Positions 32,559-42,889 of a stretch of DNA of 49,274 bases are shown here, piece after piece. Origin of the DNA: Gemmataceae bacterium (lineage in GTDB: Bacteria > Planctomycetota > Planctomycetia > Gemmatales > Gemmataceae); contig SHZY01000026.1 in NCBI GenBank assembly GCA_009692065.1, positions 1 to 49,274 of the forward strand. Reading direction: 5' to 3'. Each line of letters starts with the position of its first letter. Within the stretch, counting starts at the first letter, position 1. The position numbers were made by a program, and so were the translations under genes. The notes below the pieces were generated by a model. The model saw only the letters and a program-made list of their open reading frames with translations, searched no databases and had not been told where the DNA came from.

Positions 32559-33788
32559 ATGCCCACCATCCTCCTCGGCACCCTCGATACCAAAGGCGTC
32601 GAATTCCAGTTCGTGCGCGATCGCCTGAAGGCTCAAGGTCTCGACACGCTCGTCATCGACTCCGGCGTCACCGGGCCGCCGCACTTCACGCCGGACGTGC
32701 CGCGCGAGAAGGTGTTCGCCGCCGCCGGCACCACGCTGGACGCCGTCGTCAAGGCAAACGATCGAGGCCAGGCGGTCGAACTCGCAGCCAAAGGCGCGGC
32801 CAAGCTCGTCGTCGAACTGCATGCGCAAGGCAAAGTGGATGGCATCCTCGGCCTCGGCGGGTCCGCGGGCACCACCATCGGCACTGCGGCGATGCGGGCT
32901 CTCCCCTTCGGCGTGCCCAAGCTCATGGTGTCCACGCTCGCCAGCGGGCAGGTCAAGTCGTTCGTCGGCGTGCGCGACATTATGATGATGTACTCCGTCG
33001 TCGATATCAGCGGCATCAATCGCATTAGCCGCACGGTGTTGACGAATACGGCAAACGCGATGGCGGGGATGGTCTCTTCGTTTAGCGCCCGCGCAAAACT
33101 CGGGGCGGCGCAGGCGCTAAACGACAAACCCCTCATCACCGCGACAATGTTTGGCGTCACCACGCCCTGCGTCGAGGCGGCCCGAACCCAAATCGAAACC
33201 GCTGGCTACGAAGTGCTTGTCTTCCATGCCACCGGCACCGGCGGCATGACCATGGAGTCGTTCATCGCCGACGGCATCATCGAGGGCGTCCTCGATATCA
33301 CGACGACGGAACTCGCCGACGAACTGGTCGGCGGCATCCTCAGTGCCGGCAAGGATCGGCTCACTGCGGCGGCACTGCGCGGCGTCCCGCAGGTCATTTC
33401 TGTCGGCGCACTCGATATGGTCAACTTCGGTCCACGCGACACGGTGCCAGAAAAGTTCAAGGATCGCAAGTTCTACGTACACAACTCCAACGTCACGCTG
33501 ATGCGCACGACCCCAGTAGAGAACGATAAGCTCGGCCAGGAGATCGCGCAGAAGGCGAGTGCCTCGCAAGGGCCGACGGCGATACTGCTGCCGCTCAAGG
33601 GGGTGTCGGCGATCGATCGCGAAGGGCAGCCGTTCTGGTGGCCGGAGGCGGATCGGGCGATGTTTCAGAGCATTCGCAACTGGGTCGGCCCGCAGGTGAA
33701 GCTGATCGAGCTGGATTTGCACATCAATGACGCGGAGTTTGCACGCACGGCCGCGGAGACGTTGCTGGGGTTTTTGAAGAAGAAGTGA
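32559..33788 (+). CDS. Tm-1-like (UPF0261) ATP-binding protein carrying an in-frame palindrome
   Basis: A 409-residue UPF0261 protein. The N-terminal half begins with TILLGTLDTKGVEFQF, then IDSGVTGPPHF, GLGGSAGTTIGTAAMRALPFG and LASGQVKSFVGVRDIMMMY. The C-terminal half has ATMFGVTTPCVEAART, VFHATGTGGMTMESFI, GVPQVISVGALDMVNFGP, IDREGQPFWWPEAD and a final VKLIELDLHINDAEFA. Residues 174-189 (SFSARAKLGAAQALND) are translated from a complete CGTTTAGCGCC palindrome (33078-33124), with the frame kept. The family has a loop at this place before DKPLI. AAGGAA lies ten bases before the ATG. Plant Tm-1 is a related protein that blocks a viral replicase; the role of the bacterial form is unknown. Confidence 0.9.
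   Translation: MPTILLGTLDTKGVEFQFVRDRLKAQGLDTLVIDSGVTGPPHFTPDVPREKVFAAAGTTLDAVVKANDRGQAVELAAKGAAKLVVELHAQGKVDGILGLGGSAGTTIGTAAMRALPFGVPKLMVSTLASGQVKSFVGVRDIMMMYSVVDISGINRISRTVLTNTANAMAGMVSSFSARAKLGAAQALNDKPLITATMFGVTTPCVEAARTQIETAGYEVLVFHATGTGGMTMESFIADGIIEGVLDITTTELADELVGGILSAGKDRLTAAALRGVPQVISVGALDMVNFGPRDTVPEKFKDRKFYVHNSNVTLMRTTPVENDKLGQEIAQKASASQGPTAILLPLKGVSAIDREGQPFWWPEADRAMFQSIRNWVGPQVKLIELDLHINDAEFARTAAETLLGFLKKK
33078..33124. repeat. Palindromic repeat inserted in frame within a coding sequence
   Basis: Perfect 12-base arms TCGTTTAGCGCC (33078-33089) and GGCGCTAAACGA (33113-33124) lie inside the Tm-1-like gene. The repeat family is otherwise intergenic in this window. Across the insert the reading frame is preserved and no stop occurs: the arm is read as TCG TTT AGC, not in the stop-containing phase (TAG). 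Confidence 0.9.
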
Positions 33789-33791
33789 CAA

Positions 33792-33868
33792 GCCCCAGGA
33801 TGAGTGCAGCAATTCCTGGGGTTAACGACTCCCTAACCCCCAGGAATCGCCGCACTCATCCTGGGGCT
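33792..33868. repeat. AAGCCCCAGGATGAGTGC palindrome between convergent genes
   Basis: Arms AAGCCCCAGGATGAGTGC...ATTCCTGGGG and CCCCAGGAAT...GCACTCATCCTGGGGCTT pair over more than 30 bases. It starts three bases after the stop of the Tm-1-like gene and ends 13 bases before the stop of the small anchored protein. It is suited to two-way termination. A half copy is at 11529. Confidence 0.95.
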
Positions 33869-33881
33869 TACATGGCAATTC

Positions 33882-34262
33882 CTACTTTGCCCCCGGGAAG
33901 CTTGGCGGCGGCGGGACGTTGACCTTGGGCGTGCCATCCGGGTTGAATTCCGCTGCGCCCCGGCCCGTGGGCGCTTCCGGAACGTTGATCTTCGGCAACA
34001 ACCCCGGCACGATTTTCCAGCCATCGCCGGAGTCTTTCTGATTGCTCGTCACCTTGCCTTCGACCTTTTTCTCCTGCTGATCGCCGTGCAGGAATTCGCC
34101 AACCTTCTGACCGCCCTTCCTCACGTCCTCGGCAATTTTCTTGGTGTTGAAATCGACCTCGACCTTGCCCGGCTCCGTGCCGAAGCTGTACCAGCCCAGA
34201 TACCAGCCGACCCCGCCGACGAGAACGACCACGAGCCCGATAAGTGCTAACAGATTGCGCAT
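33882..34262 (-). CDS. Small membrane-anchored protein of unknown function
   Basis: A 126-residue protein. An N-terminal hydrophobic helix (NLLALIGLVVVLVGGVGWYLG) is followed by a hydrophilic Lys/Glu-rich segment (KIAEDVRKGGQKVGEFLHG) and a Pro/Asn-rich tail ending PPPPSFPGAK. The helix is probably an uncleaved anchor. A perfect AGGAGG seven bases upstream fixes the ATG at 34262. No family is recognised. Confidence 0.75.
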   Translation of the reverse strand: MRNLLALIGLVVVLVGGVGWYLGWYSFGTEPGKVEVDFNTKKIAEDVRKGGQKVGEFLHGDQQEKKVEGKVTSNQKDSGDGWKIVPGLLPKINVPEAPTGRGAAEFNPDGTPKVNVPPPPSFPGAK

Positions 34263-35093
34263 GACATTTGCCTCCTTGCAAAAGACTTCGTTCCCCAACG
34301 GTTTACCATGCTGGCGGAGACGGGTCCAGATCGAATTCCTCCCTTCACCAAGGGAGGTACGCCTACAGAATCTGGCAATGCCGGCTCCTGCGCGGAAAAA
34401 GGGCGAAACGGGAACCGCCTTTGACCGGTGACCGTTAAACGGGTTGCAATGCTCATTTCTCCGTTTCGCCTCCAGAACACGGAGGGTGGTCCAGCCGACC
34501 TTGATTTTCGCGGAGAAGGGGAAGTGCCCAATTTGGGAGGTATGGCCAAACGCCAAAACCGCTCTTGACAAGCGTCTACGCTTTTAGTGATGCTGGTGGT
34601 AGTGACCATCAATGCGCTGGAAAAGGCGCAAGAAAAGTCGCCGCTTTCGCGCAACTATCCGCGCGACGAATCGTCGTAATAGTAGAGAGAGAAAGTCCAG
34701 CGCTCGTGCGCCGCGATCCGCGCGCCCGAACCTGATGCGAGCAAGGAGGCTCCTGATATGTGAGGCGATTCGAGTAGGTTCCAGAATACCTCAACGATTT
34801 GGTGGTATAATGGAGTAGCGGCAGAATCCGCCAGCGGGTCCTGCCGACGAATACCGACTCGGCGCCTCGCCGCGTGCTGTCCGTGAAACTGCAACCGCGA
34901 CCACTCTCTAACGTCAAGAATACAGCACCGTCCACGATCCTCGCCTTGTCGCTCCATCGCCAGCCACGGCGATCCCCCGTGATCCCGTAACCGGAACTCT
35001 CTCACCTTTTTCAATCGTTCTTTGTCAACACAACCAGGCAATATGCCGACAAGCGATGCTCTCGGGCATCGTTGCCAGGGGAGGTATGAACTC
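34263..35093. other. 831-base intergenic region upstream of prkA
   Basis: No gene with convincing composition was found on either strand; the open frames here are short, with random-looking protein. Features noted are short GAATCGTCGTAAT-type imperfect hairpins near 34660, a TATAAT at 34806-34811, and the prkA Shine-Dalgarno at the end. Confidence 0.5.
34803..34811 (+). promoter_or_regulatory. Possible extended -10 promoter of the prkA operon
   Basis: TGGTATAAT contains a consensus TATAAT preceded by TGG (close to an extended TGn -10). No good -35 stands 17 bases upstream. Transcription from here would give a leader of about 275 bases before prkA. Confidence 0.35.
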
Positions 35094-35297
35094 ATGCCGA
35101 ACACCGGAAAAGACATTCTGACTATCATTCGCGAGCAACTCGATCTCAGCGACTACCGCAAGGTGCACTGGGAAGGGACGTTCGAGGAATACCTGGAGAT
35201 CGTGCGCGAACACCCCGAAGTCACGCGCACCGCCTACCAGCGGCTCTACGACATGATCCTCTCCCACGGCGTCGAGGAACGCTACGAGAATAAGTAA
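35094..35297 (+). CDS. prkA: PrkA N-terminal fragment, ended by an in-frame TAA
   Basis: Sixty-seven codons from an ATG with GGGAGG ten bases upstream. The sequence ILTIIREQLD...HWEGTFEEYLEIVREHPE...RLYDMILSHGVEE matches the opening of PrkA serine kinases (WxGTFxDYLxIVxENP). It stops at a TAA at 35295-35297. The next codons in the same frame ([13 protein letters not shown]) continue the PrkA alignment (KYKFF) without interruption. So this and the next entry are one ancestral gene separated by a single nonsense codon. Confidence 0.8.
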   Translation: MPNTGKDILTIIREQLDLSDYRKVHWEGTFEEYLEIVREHPEVTRTAYQRLYDMILSHGVEERYENK

Positions 35298-35351
35298 AAA
35301 TACGTACACTACAAGTTTTTCACCGAATTCGGCTACAAGCACGACGACGCG

Positions 35352-37142
35352 GTGTACGGACTCGACCGCATTCTCGTGCAACTCGTCAACGCCTTCATGT
35401 CGGCGGCGCACGAATACGGCACCGAACGCCGAGTGCTGCTCTTGCACGGACCGGTGGGCTCGTCGAAGAGCACCATCGCGCGCCTGCTCAAGCGCGGGCT
35501 CGAAGAGTACTCGCGCACCGATGACGGCATGCTCTTCTCCTTCACCTGGAAAGGCCCCGACGACACCTGGCTCAAGGATCCCATGCACGGCGATCCGCTC
35601 CAGCTCATCCCGCCCGACATGCGCGATGCCGTCATCGCCCGCCTTACCGAAGGCTGCACCAAGAAACTACGCTACCCCTACCAGATCAAGGGGGAGTTGT
35701 CGCCTTATAGCCGATTCATGTTCAATGAACGGGTCAAGAAATACAACGGCGACATCACCCAGATGCTCGCCAGCGAGGTCAAGGTCTACCGCCTGACCCT
35801 GTCCGAGCAAGACCGCATCGGCATCGGCACGTTCCAGCCCAAGGACGAGAAAAACCAGGACTCCACCGAGCTCACCGGGGACATCAACTACCGCAAGATC
35901 GCCGAGTTCGGCTCCGAAAGTGATCCGCGCGCCTTCAATTTCGACGGCGAACTGAACATCGCCAACCACGGCCTGGTCGAGTTCATTGAGGTCCTCAAGC
36001 TTGACGTGGCCTTCCTCTACGACCTTCTGGGCGCGTCGCAGGAGCACAAGATCAAGCCGAAGAAATTCGCCCAGTGCGATATCGACGAGGTGATTCTCGC
36101 CCATACGAACGAGCCCGAATATCGCCGCTTGCAGAACAACGAATTCATGGAAGCCTTGCGCGACCGCACCGTGAAGATCGACGTTCCGTACGTCACTCGG
36201 CTCACCGACGAGATCAAGATCTATGAGAAGTCGTTCAATCAGGCCAAAGTCCGCGGCAAGCATATCGCGCCGCACACCATCGAGGTTGCCGCGATGTGGG
36301 CCGTGCTGACGCGGCTGGAACCGCCCAAGCACTCCACGCTGACGCTTCTGCAGAAGATGAAGCTCTACAACGGCAAGACGCTGCCCGGCTTCACCGAAGA
36401 CAATATCATCGAGCTGAAGCGTGAAGCGCCCAACGAAGGCATGCACGGCATCAGTCCACGCTATATCCAGGACAAAATCTCGAACGCGTTGGTGGCGTAC
36501 CCGGAAGAGGACAACATCAACCCGTTCATGGTGATGCATGAACTGGAGACTGGCCTGCGCCATCACTCGCTGATTACCAACCAGGATCAGCTGCAGCACT
36601 TCAAGGAGTTGCTGCAAGTGGTCCGCCAGGAGTACGAGGACGTCGTGAAAAACGAAGTTCAGCGCGCCATCGCCGCCGACGAAAACGCCCTGCAGCGCCT
36701 GTGCGCCAACTACATCGATAATGTCAAGGCATACACGCAGCGCGAAAAGGTCCGCAACCGCTACACCGGCGCTTACGACGAACCGGATGAACGCCTGATG
36801 CGGTCCATCGAGGAAAAAATCGACATCCCGGAGAGCCGCAAGGACGACTTCCGCCGCGAGATCATGAACTACATCGGCGCCCTCGCCATCGACGGCAAGA
36901 AGTTCGACTACAAAACGAACGAACGCCTGATGAAGGCCCTGGAGCTGAAGCTGTTCGAAGACCAGAAGGACACGATCAAGCTGACGAGCCTGGTGTCGAA
37001 CGTCGTGGACAAGGCGACACAGGAGAAGATCGACGTCGTCAAGTCGCGTTTGATCAAGTACTACGGCTACAACGAATCGAGCGCGACCGATGTGCTGAAT
37101 TTTGTGGCGAGTATCTTTGCGCGGGGGCAGACGAAGAAGTGA
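35352..37142 (+). CDS. prkA: PrkA serine protein kinase, main part
   Basis: Contains the AAA+ domain with Walker [10 protein letters not shown] (residues 33-41), then [56 protein letters not shown], the PrkA-type [12 protein letters not shown] and the C-terminal kinase region [15 protein letters not shown]. Known homologues (YeaG in E. coli, PrkA in Bacillus) phosphorylate targets or act as AAA proteases in stress and sporulation. The GTG at 35352 is the first in-frame start after the stop but has no Shine-Dalgarno; the next is ATG at 35397. If translated from the N-terminal ATG with readthrough, the protein would be about 682 residues, the usual length. Confidence 0.9.
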   Translation: MYGLDRILVQLVNAFMSAAHEYGTERRVLLLHGPVGSSKSTIARLLKRGLEEYSRTDDGMLFSFTWKGPDDTWLKDPMHGDPLQLIPPDMRDAVIARLTEGCTKKLRYPYQIKGELSPYSRFMFNERVKKYNGDITQMLASEVKVYRLTLSEQDRIGIGTFQPKDEKNQDSTELTGDINYRKIAEFGSESDPRAFNFDGELNIANHGLVEFIEVLKLDVAFLYDLLGASQEHKIKPKKFAQCDIDEVILAHTNEPEYRRLQNNEFMEALRDRTVKIDVPYVTRLTDEIKIYEKSFNQAKVRGKHIAPHTIEVAAMWAVLTRLEPPKHSTLTLLQKMKLYNGKTLPGFTEDNIIELKREAPNEGMHGISPRYIQDKISNALVAYPEEDNINPFMVMHELETGLRHHSLITNQDQLQHFKELLQVVRQEYEDVVKNEVQRAIAADENALQRLCANYIDNVKAYTQREKVRNRYTGAYDEPDERLMRSIEEKIDIPESRKDDFRREIMNYIGALAIDGKKFDYKTNERLMKALELKLFEDQKDTIKLTSLVSNVVDKATQEKIDVVKSRLIKYYGYNESSATDVLNFVASIFARGQTKK

Positions 37143-37147
37143 TCGAA

Positions 37148-37201
37148 CCGCTTGCGGCTTAGCGCTCGCGTGGCGTCTTGCGAGCGTTAAGCCGCAAGCG
37201 G
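37148..37201. repeat. CCGCTTGCGGCTTAGCGCTCGC palindrome
   Basis: Arms 37148-37169 and 37180-37201 (GCGAGCGTTAAGCCGCAAGCGG) pair with one mismatch around a ten-base loop. It starts five bases after prkA stops and ends 18 bases before the next start. Related copies lie at 42279-42332, 45642-45718 and 48014-48050. Confidence 0.95.
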
Positions 37202-37219
37202 CAGAAACAGAGAATTGTC

Positions 37220-38320
37220 ATGGGCCAAAAAATCGAACGTGATCATCAGCGCTTCCGCAAGATCGTGCGAGGCAAGGTCAAGAGCGGCCTTTCCAAGTAC
37301 ATCTCGCGCGGGGAGATGATCGGTAAAAAAGGGCGCGACTTTGTCAGCATCCCGCTGCCGCAGATCGAATTGCCGCAATTCCGCTATGGCCAAAAGAACT
37401 CCGGCGGCGTCGGTCAAGGCGAAGGCGACCCGGGCCAGCCGTTGACACAGCCACAAGAGGATGGCGAAGGCGGCGCCGGCGAAGCGCCTGGCGGCCACAT
37501 TCTCGAAGTCGATCTCACCCTCGAAGAGTTGGCCGACATCCTCGGCGAGGAGATGGGACTGCCTCGCATCGAGCCCAAGGGCAAGAAGAACATCGTCACC
37601 ACCAAGGACAAATACACCGGCATTCGCCAGACCGGGCCCGAATCGCTGCGCCACTTCAAACGCACCTACAAGCGGGCCATGAAACGCCAGATCGCTTCGG
37701 GAACTTACAACCCGGCCGACCCCATTGTCATTCCCATCCGCGAGGACAAGCAGTACCGAAGCTGGAAGGAAGTGCCGAAGCCCGATGCCGTGGCGTGCAT
37801 CTTGTACATGATGGACGTCTCCGGCTCCATGACCGACGAGCAGAAGGAGATCGTCCGCATCGAGGCGTTCTGGATCGACACCTGGATCAAGAAGCACTAC
37901 AAGGGAGTCGAAAACGTCTACATCATCCACGACGCCGAGGCGAAGGAGGTGGACGAGAACACCTTCTACCACACCCGCGAATCAGGCGGCACCAAGATCA
38001 GCACGGCCTATGAGCTGGCGAACAAGATCATCGACCAGCGCTACCAGCCCACCGAGTACAACCTCTACGCCTTCCATTTTTCGGACGGCGACAACTGGGG
38101 CGACGACAGCCCGCATTGCATCAAGTTCTTACAGGAGACGCTGCTGCCCAAGCTAAACCTGTTCGGCTACGGCCAGGTCGAGAGCCCTTACGGCTCAGGC
38201 GAGTTCTACGAATACATCACGGAGCTTCTGGAGAAGAAGGACAACGTCGTCGCGAGCCGGATACCGGATCGCGAGGCGATTCTGGGATCGATCAAGGAGT
38301 TTTTGGGTACCGGCAAGTAA
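37220..38320 (+). CDS. yeaH: DUF444 (YeaH) family protein
   Basis: A 366-residue protein of the YeaH/YhbH family, partner of PrkA and SpoVR. It opens [20 protein letters not shown], then [20 protein letters not shown], a Gly/Glu linker, the VWA-like core [20 protein letters not shown] (MIDAS DxSGS) and [14 protein letters not shown]. The ATG at 37220 matches the family start; upstream codons are palindrome-derived. It sits 77 bases after prkA across the repeat, the usual gene order. Confidence 0.95.
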   Translation: MGQKIERDHQRFRKIVRGKVKSGLSKYISRGEMIGKKGRDFVSIPLPQIELPQFRYGQKNSGGVGQGEGDPGQPLTQPQEDGEGGAGEAPGGHILEVDLTLEELADILGEEMGLPRIEPKGKKNIVTTKDKYTGIRQTGPESLRHFKRTYKRAMKRQIASGTYNPADPIVIPIREDKQYRSWKEVPKPDAVACILYMMDVSGSMTDEQKEIVRIEAFWIDTWIKKHYKGVENVYIIHDAEAKEVDENTFYHTRESGGTKISTAYELANKIIDQRYQPTEYNLYAFHFSDGDNWGDDSPHCIKFLQETLLPKLNLFGYGQVESPYGSGEFYEYITELLEKKDNVVASRIPDREAILGSIKEFLGTGK

Positions 38321-38330
38321 TTCATTCCAT

Positions 38331-38373
38331 CTTCGTTTAGCGCCCACATGGCGCCACGCGGGCGCTAAACGAG
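38331..38373. repeat. TCGTTTAGCGCCC palindrome inside the prkA operon
   Basis: Arms at about 38333-38345 and 38360-38372, with a loop of about 14 bases (ACATGGCGCCACGC). It lies ten bases after the yeaH stop and about two dozen before spoVR. It could tune downstream expression. Confidence 0.9.
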
Positions 38374-38396
38374 GAAAATGCAATGGTCCACGCGCC

Positions 38397-39950
<1,554 letters not shown>

Positions 39951-40435
39951 GCCTGGCAATGGCGGTTTCCACGTTAACGCCGACGGCTGGAACGTCACGC
40001 TGGCCAGTGACAAGAGCGATAGCTTGAGTTGCGCACTCAAGGAGCTTGCGCTCGATCGCGGCACGCCGATCAAGGAGGAGTTGCGCGCCTGGTCCCAGCG
40101 CGTCGCCGAGAACGCGACCGGCTTGATGGAGCCGTTGCGCGTGATCGAAGTGGACGCCCCGCTCGGCAAGGCGCTCCTTCGCAGCGACGCGCCGACCCTA
40201 CGCGGCGCCAAGTCGCACTATTACGAGTTGCTGCTGACGCGCACCGACCGTACGAGCGCCAACCTGCGCCGCTACATCGGCAATCCCGTGGGCGGCGAGA
40301 AACGCGAAGCGGTGCCGTTTGTCTTGACTCACGATGCCATCGTCAAGCTGGTGAGTGATATCGTGGGGACCAACGGGTAGTTGACTCGGCGATTGGCGCC
40401 AGTTCAGCGCGAATTGAGACGGACAAGGCATCACG

Positions 40436-40675
40436 ATGACCAAAGTAATTACCACTCAAATTGGTCCCGACGGCGTATTGGAGTTGAACGTTCCTCTGCA
40501 CAAAGACGACGCCAACAAGCCAGTTCGCGTCACGGTAGAAACGTTGGACGCGGAGACGACTATGGACCGCGCCGCGTGGCTTCGTTTTATCGAACAAACC
40601 GCCGGGTCCATCACCGATCCCACGTTCGAACGGCACCCCAAAGGCGAATATGAGGAGCGGGATCCGTTGCCGTGA
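40436..40675 (+). CDS. Probable antitoxin of a PIN-domain toxin-antitoxin pair
   Basis: A 79-residue acidic protein (TTQIGPDGVLELNVPL near the N-terminus, then VRVTVETLDAE, and an acidic tail with FERHPKGEYEERDPLP). The N-terminal half resembles the beta-strand antitoxins seen before VapC genes. The stop TGA overlaps the GTG start of the toxin (GTGA), typical of coupled antitoxin-toxin pairs. Confidence 0.75.
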   Translation: MTKVITTQIGPDGVLELNVPLHKDDANKPVRVTVETLDAETTMDRAAWLRFIEQTAGSITDPTFERHPKGEYEERDPLP

Positions 40676-41070
40676 AGTATCTGCTCGATACGAATACCTG
40701 CGTACAACTTCTGCGGAATCGACCGGGATCACTGGTCGCTGGCAGGTTGGCTGCAGCCAACCCCGGCGATGTTGTTCTGTGCTCCATGGTTTTGGGGGAG
40801 CTACTATTGGGCGCGCTGCGAAGCCGGGATGCCGCGAAGAACACAGCAGAGGTACAGGTCTTTGTCAAAGGATTCCGTTCGTTGGATTTCGGTGATGACA
40901 GCGCAGCCGAGTACGCCATGATCAAGGCCGACCTGGCGGTCAAGGGAACTCCAATAGGTCCAAACGACCTGCTCATTGCCGCAATCGCCCGCGCCAGCTC
41001 GCTGACGTTGGTGACTCACAACACCGCGGAATTCAGTCACGTCGTCGGGCTGAAATTGGCAGACTGGTAA
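40672..41070 (+). CDS. vapC: VapC-type PIN-domain ribonuclease toxin
   Basis: A 132-residue PIN domain. The metal-binding acidic residues appear in order: Asp6 in MKYLLDTNTCVQLL, the mid-chain Glu in MVLGELLLGA, the Asp in GPNDLLIAAIAR, and THNTAEF near the end. VapC enzymes cut tRNA or rRNA, and the antitoxin blocks this. The start is the GTG at 40672, overlapping the antitoxin stop. The pair is plausibly autoregulated. Confidence 0.9.
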   Translation: MKYLLDTNTCVQLLRNRPGSLVAGRLAAANPGDVVLCSMVLGELLLGALRSRDAAKNTAEVQVFVKGFRSLDFGDDSAAEYAMIKADLAVKGTPIGPNDLLIAAIARASSLTLVTHNTAEFSHVVGLKLADW

Positions 41071-41182
41071 ATTTGAAGCTGTCCGCGCTTTCGTGTCCAT
41101 TGCTTCTCCCAGCCTCCCCTTGCCAAACTCCCTCCATGCTGGAAAATGACGGTGGGCCGTGTGGCTACGGTCAATCACCATC

Positions 41183-41231
41183 CGTTTAGGCGCGGCGCTC
41201 CGCCCGCGCGGGGCAAGCGCCGCGGCTAAAC
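41183..41231. repeat. GTTTAGGCGCGGCGC / GCGCCGCGGCTAAAC palindrome
   Basis: Arms of about 15 bases with one-base bulges lie 22 bases before the asd start. It belongs to the TTTAG...CTAAA group. Confidence 0.8.
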
Positions 41232-41252
41232 AATTTAGAAAGGGTCCCTCCC

Positions 41253-42278
41253 GTGTCAGTCAGCGTTGCGGTCGTGGGCGCCACCGGCGCCGTTGGCGAG
41301 ATCATGCGGCAAGTGCTCGTCGAGCACAACTTTCCGTTTTCCAGTATCAAGTTCCTCGCTTCCGAACGCAGCGTCGGCAAATCGATCGAGTTCAAGGGGA
41401 AGAAATACACGATCGAACCGATCCGCCCCGAAGCGTTCGCCGGCGTCCAGATCGTCCTTTCCAGCACGCCCGCTGCCGTGAGCCGCGAGACCAGCCCGAT
41501 GGCGGCGAAGGCCGGCGCGATCGTCATCGATAACTCGAGCGCCTGGCGGATGGACCCCGATGTGCCACTGGTGGTGCCGGAAGTGAACGCCGATGCCTTG
41601 CGGAAGATCCCCAAGGGCATCGTCGCGAACCCGAACTGCTCGACGATCCAGATGGTCGTCGCTTTGAAACCGCTGCACGATCTGGCCCGCATCAAGCGTG
41701 TCGTGGTGTCGACCTATCAGGCATCCTCCGGCAAGGGCGCTAAGGCGACGGCAGAACTCGACGTGCAAATCCAATCGCTTGGCCGCAGCCAGAGGGTGCC
41801 GCCGGTGACGGTGCATGCCGCCCAGCTCGCCGGCAATGTGTTGCCTCACGACTGGAAGCTCGGCGAGGACGGCTACAGCGAAGAAGAGATCAAGATGATC
41901 AAGGAAACCAAGAAGATCATGGGGGACGACACGATTCAGGTGTCGCCCACAACCGTCCGCGTGCCGGTCCGCATCGGGCATTCCGAGGCGATTAACCTCG
42001 AATTCGAAAGGCCCATCACGCCGGAGCAAGCGCGCGAAGCGTTGCGGAAAGCGCCGGGCGTCATCGTTCTCGACGATTACGCCAAGGGCGAGGTGCCGCT
42101 GGCGCTCAACTGCGAAGGGCGCGACGAGACATTTGTGGGCCGCATCCGCCGCGATCCGACGGTTCCGCACGGTCTGAATCTCTGGGTGGTAGCCGACAAC
42201 CTGCGCAAGGGGGCGGCGACCAACGCGGTGCAGATTGCGGAAGTGCTGGTGGCGCGCGGTTGGTTGCCACGCAAATAG
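41253..42278 (+). CDS. asd: Aspartate-semialdehyde dehydrogenase
   Basis: A 341-residue enzyme that makes aspartate semialdehyde for Lys, Met, Thr and diaminopimelate synthesis. It has the NADP-binding GATGAVGEIM at the N-terminus, SERSVGKSI, DNSSAWRM, the active-site Cys129 in KGIVANPNCSTIQ, and the catalytic-type RVPVRIGHSEAINLEFER with His. The length is typical. The start is a GTG with AAAGGG nine bases before it. The TAG stop abuts a palindrome. Confidence 0.97.
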   Translation: MSVSVAVVGATGAVGEIMRQVLVEHNFPFSSIKFLASERSVGKSIEFKGKKYTIEPIRPEAFAGVQIVLSSTPAAVSRETSPMAAKAGAIVIDNSSAWRMDPDVPLVVPEVNADALRKIPKGIVANPNCSTIQMVVALKPLHDLARIKRVVVSTYQASSGKGAKATAELDVQIQSLGRSQRVPPVTVHAAQLAGNVLPHDWKLGEDGYSEEEIKMIKETKKIMGDDTIQVSPTTVRVPVRIGHSEAINLEFERPITPEQAREALRKAPGVIVLDDYAKGEVPLALNCEGRDETFVGRIRRDPTVPHGLNLWVVADNLRKGAATNAVQIAEVLVARGWLPRK

Positions 42279-42332
42279 CCGCTTGCAGCTTGGCCTACGC
42301 GTGGCGCCTTGCGAGCACTAAGCCGCAAGCGG
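42279..42332. repeat. CCGCTTGCAGCTTGGC palindrome (decayed copy)
   Basis: Arms CCGCTTGCAGCTTGGCCTACGC and GCGAGCACTAAGCCGCAAGCGG resemble the 37.1 kb copy, with several mismatches in the first arm. It begins on the base after the asd stop. Confidence 0.85.
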
Positions 42333-42350
42333 TGCCGGAGGGACTGGCTC

Positions 42351-42848
42351 ATGTCCGAACGCTATCACGTCCGCGTCACCAAAGACTACCTCGTCTTCTC
42401 GTCCGGCCATTTCATCAGCTACGAGGGCGACAAGTGCGAACGGCTGCATGGACACAACTATCGGACGTCGGTCGAGGTCGAAGGGCCGCTCGATGACAAT
42501 TCCTACGTCTTCGATTTCATCGCCCTCAAGAACCACACAAAAGCCATCACCGACGAACTCGATCATCGTATGATGTTGCCGACGAACAACCGCGTGATTT
42601 TGCTGGAAGAATCGGCCAAGAGCGTGCGCGTGCGTTACAAGGACCGTGAATGGGTGTTTCCTCGCGAGGACTGCGTGCTCCTGCCGATCGAGAATACGAC
42701 CGCGGAATTGCTGGCCCGCTATATCGGTGGCCGGCTCCGTGAGGATCTGCGCGCGGCGTATCAATTCGTTCCCAAGGTGCTGCGCGTAGAGGTCGAGGAG
42801 AGCTTCGGTCAATCGGCAACCTATCAATGGTCCGAGCCTGAAGCGTAA
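42351..42848 (+). CDS. 6-carboxy/6-pyruvoyl-tetrahydropterin synthase family protein (QueD-like)
   Basis: A 165-residue protein with the pterin-synthase fold. It has FSSGHFISYEG (His20), then CERLHGHNYR. The C-x3-HGH pattern (Cys29, His33, His35) and His20 give the three zinc ligands and the catalytic Cys typical of QueD-type carboxytetrahydropterin synthases. DHRMMLPTNNRV and IENTTAELLARYI follow. GGAGGG eight bases before the ATG fixes the start at 42351. The last residues SEPEA and the TAA stop are read from a palindromic repeat. Next to a HisA-like gene it may serve pterin or queuosine synthesis; which one is not clear. Confidence 0.85.
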   Translation: MSERYHVRVTKDYLVFSSGHFISYEGDKCERLHGHNYRTSVEVEGPLDDNSYVFDFIALKNHTKAITDELDHRMMLPTNNRVILLEESAKSVRVRYKDREWVFPREDCVLLPIENTTAELLARYIGGRLREDLRAAYQFVPKVLRVEVEESFGQSATYQWSEPEA

Positions 42849-42889
42849 GCGAAGAGTAGGTTCCACTTCGCTTACGCTTCAGGATCGGA
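42831..42889. repeat. CCTGAAGCGTAAGCGAAG palindrome copy 2, with both convergent stop codons
   Basis: Arms TCCGAGCCTGAAGCGTAAGC... and ...GCTTACGCTTCAGGATCGGA (42866-42889) pair nearly perfectly. The TAA of the plus-strand QueD-like gene (42846-42848) is in arm one. The TGA of the minus-strand HisA-like gene (42879-42881) is in arm two. Confidence 0.95.

Noticed and set aside
34609..34935. 108-codon minus-strand frame in the prkA leader
   Set aside because: Random-looking protein, no ribosome site and no family resemblance.
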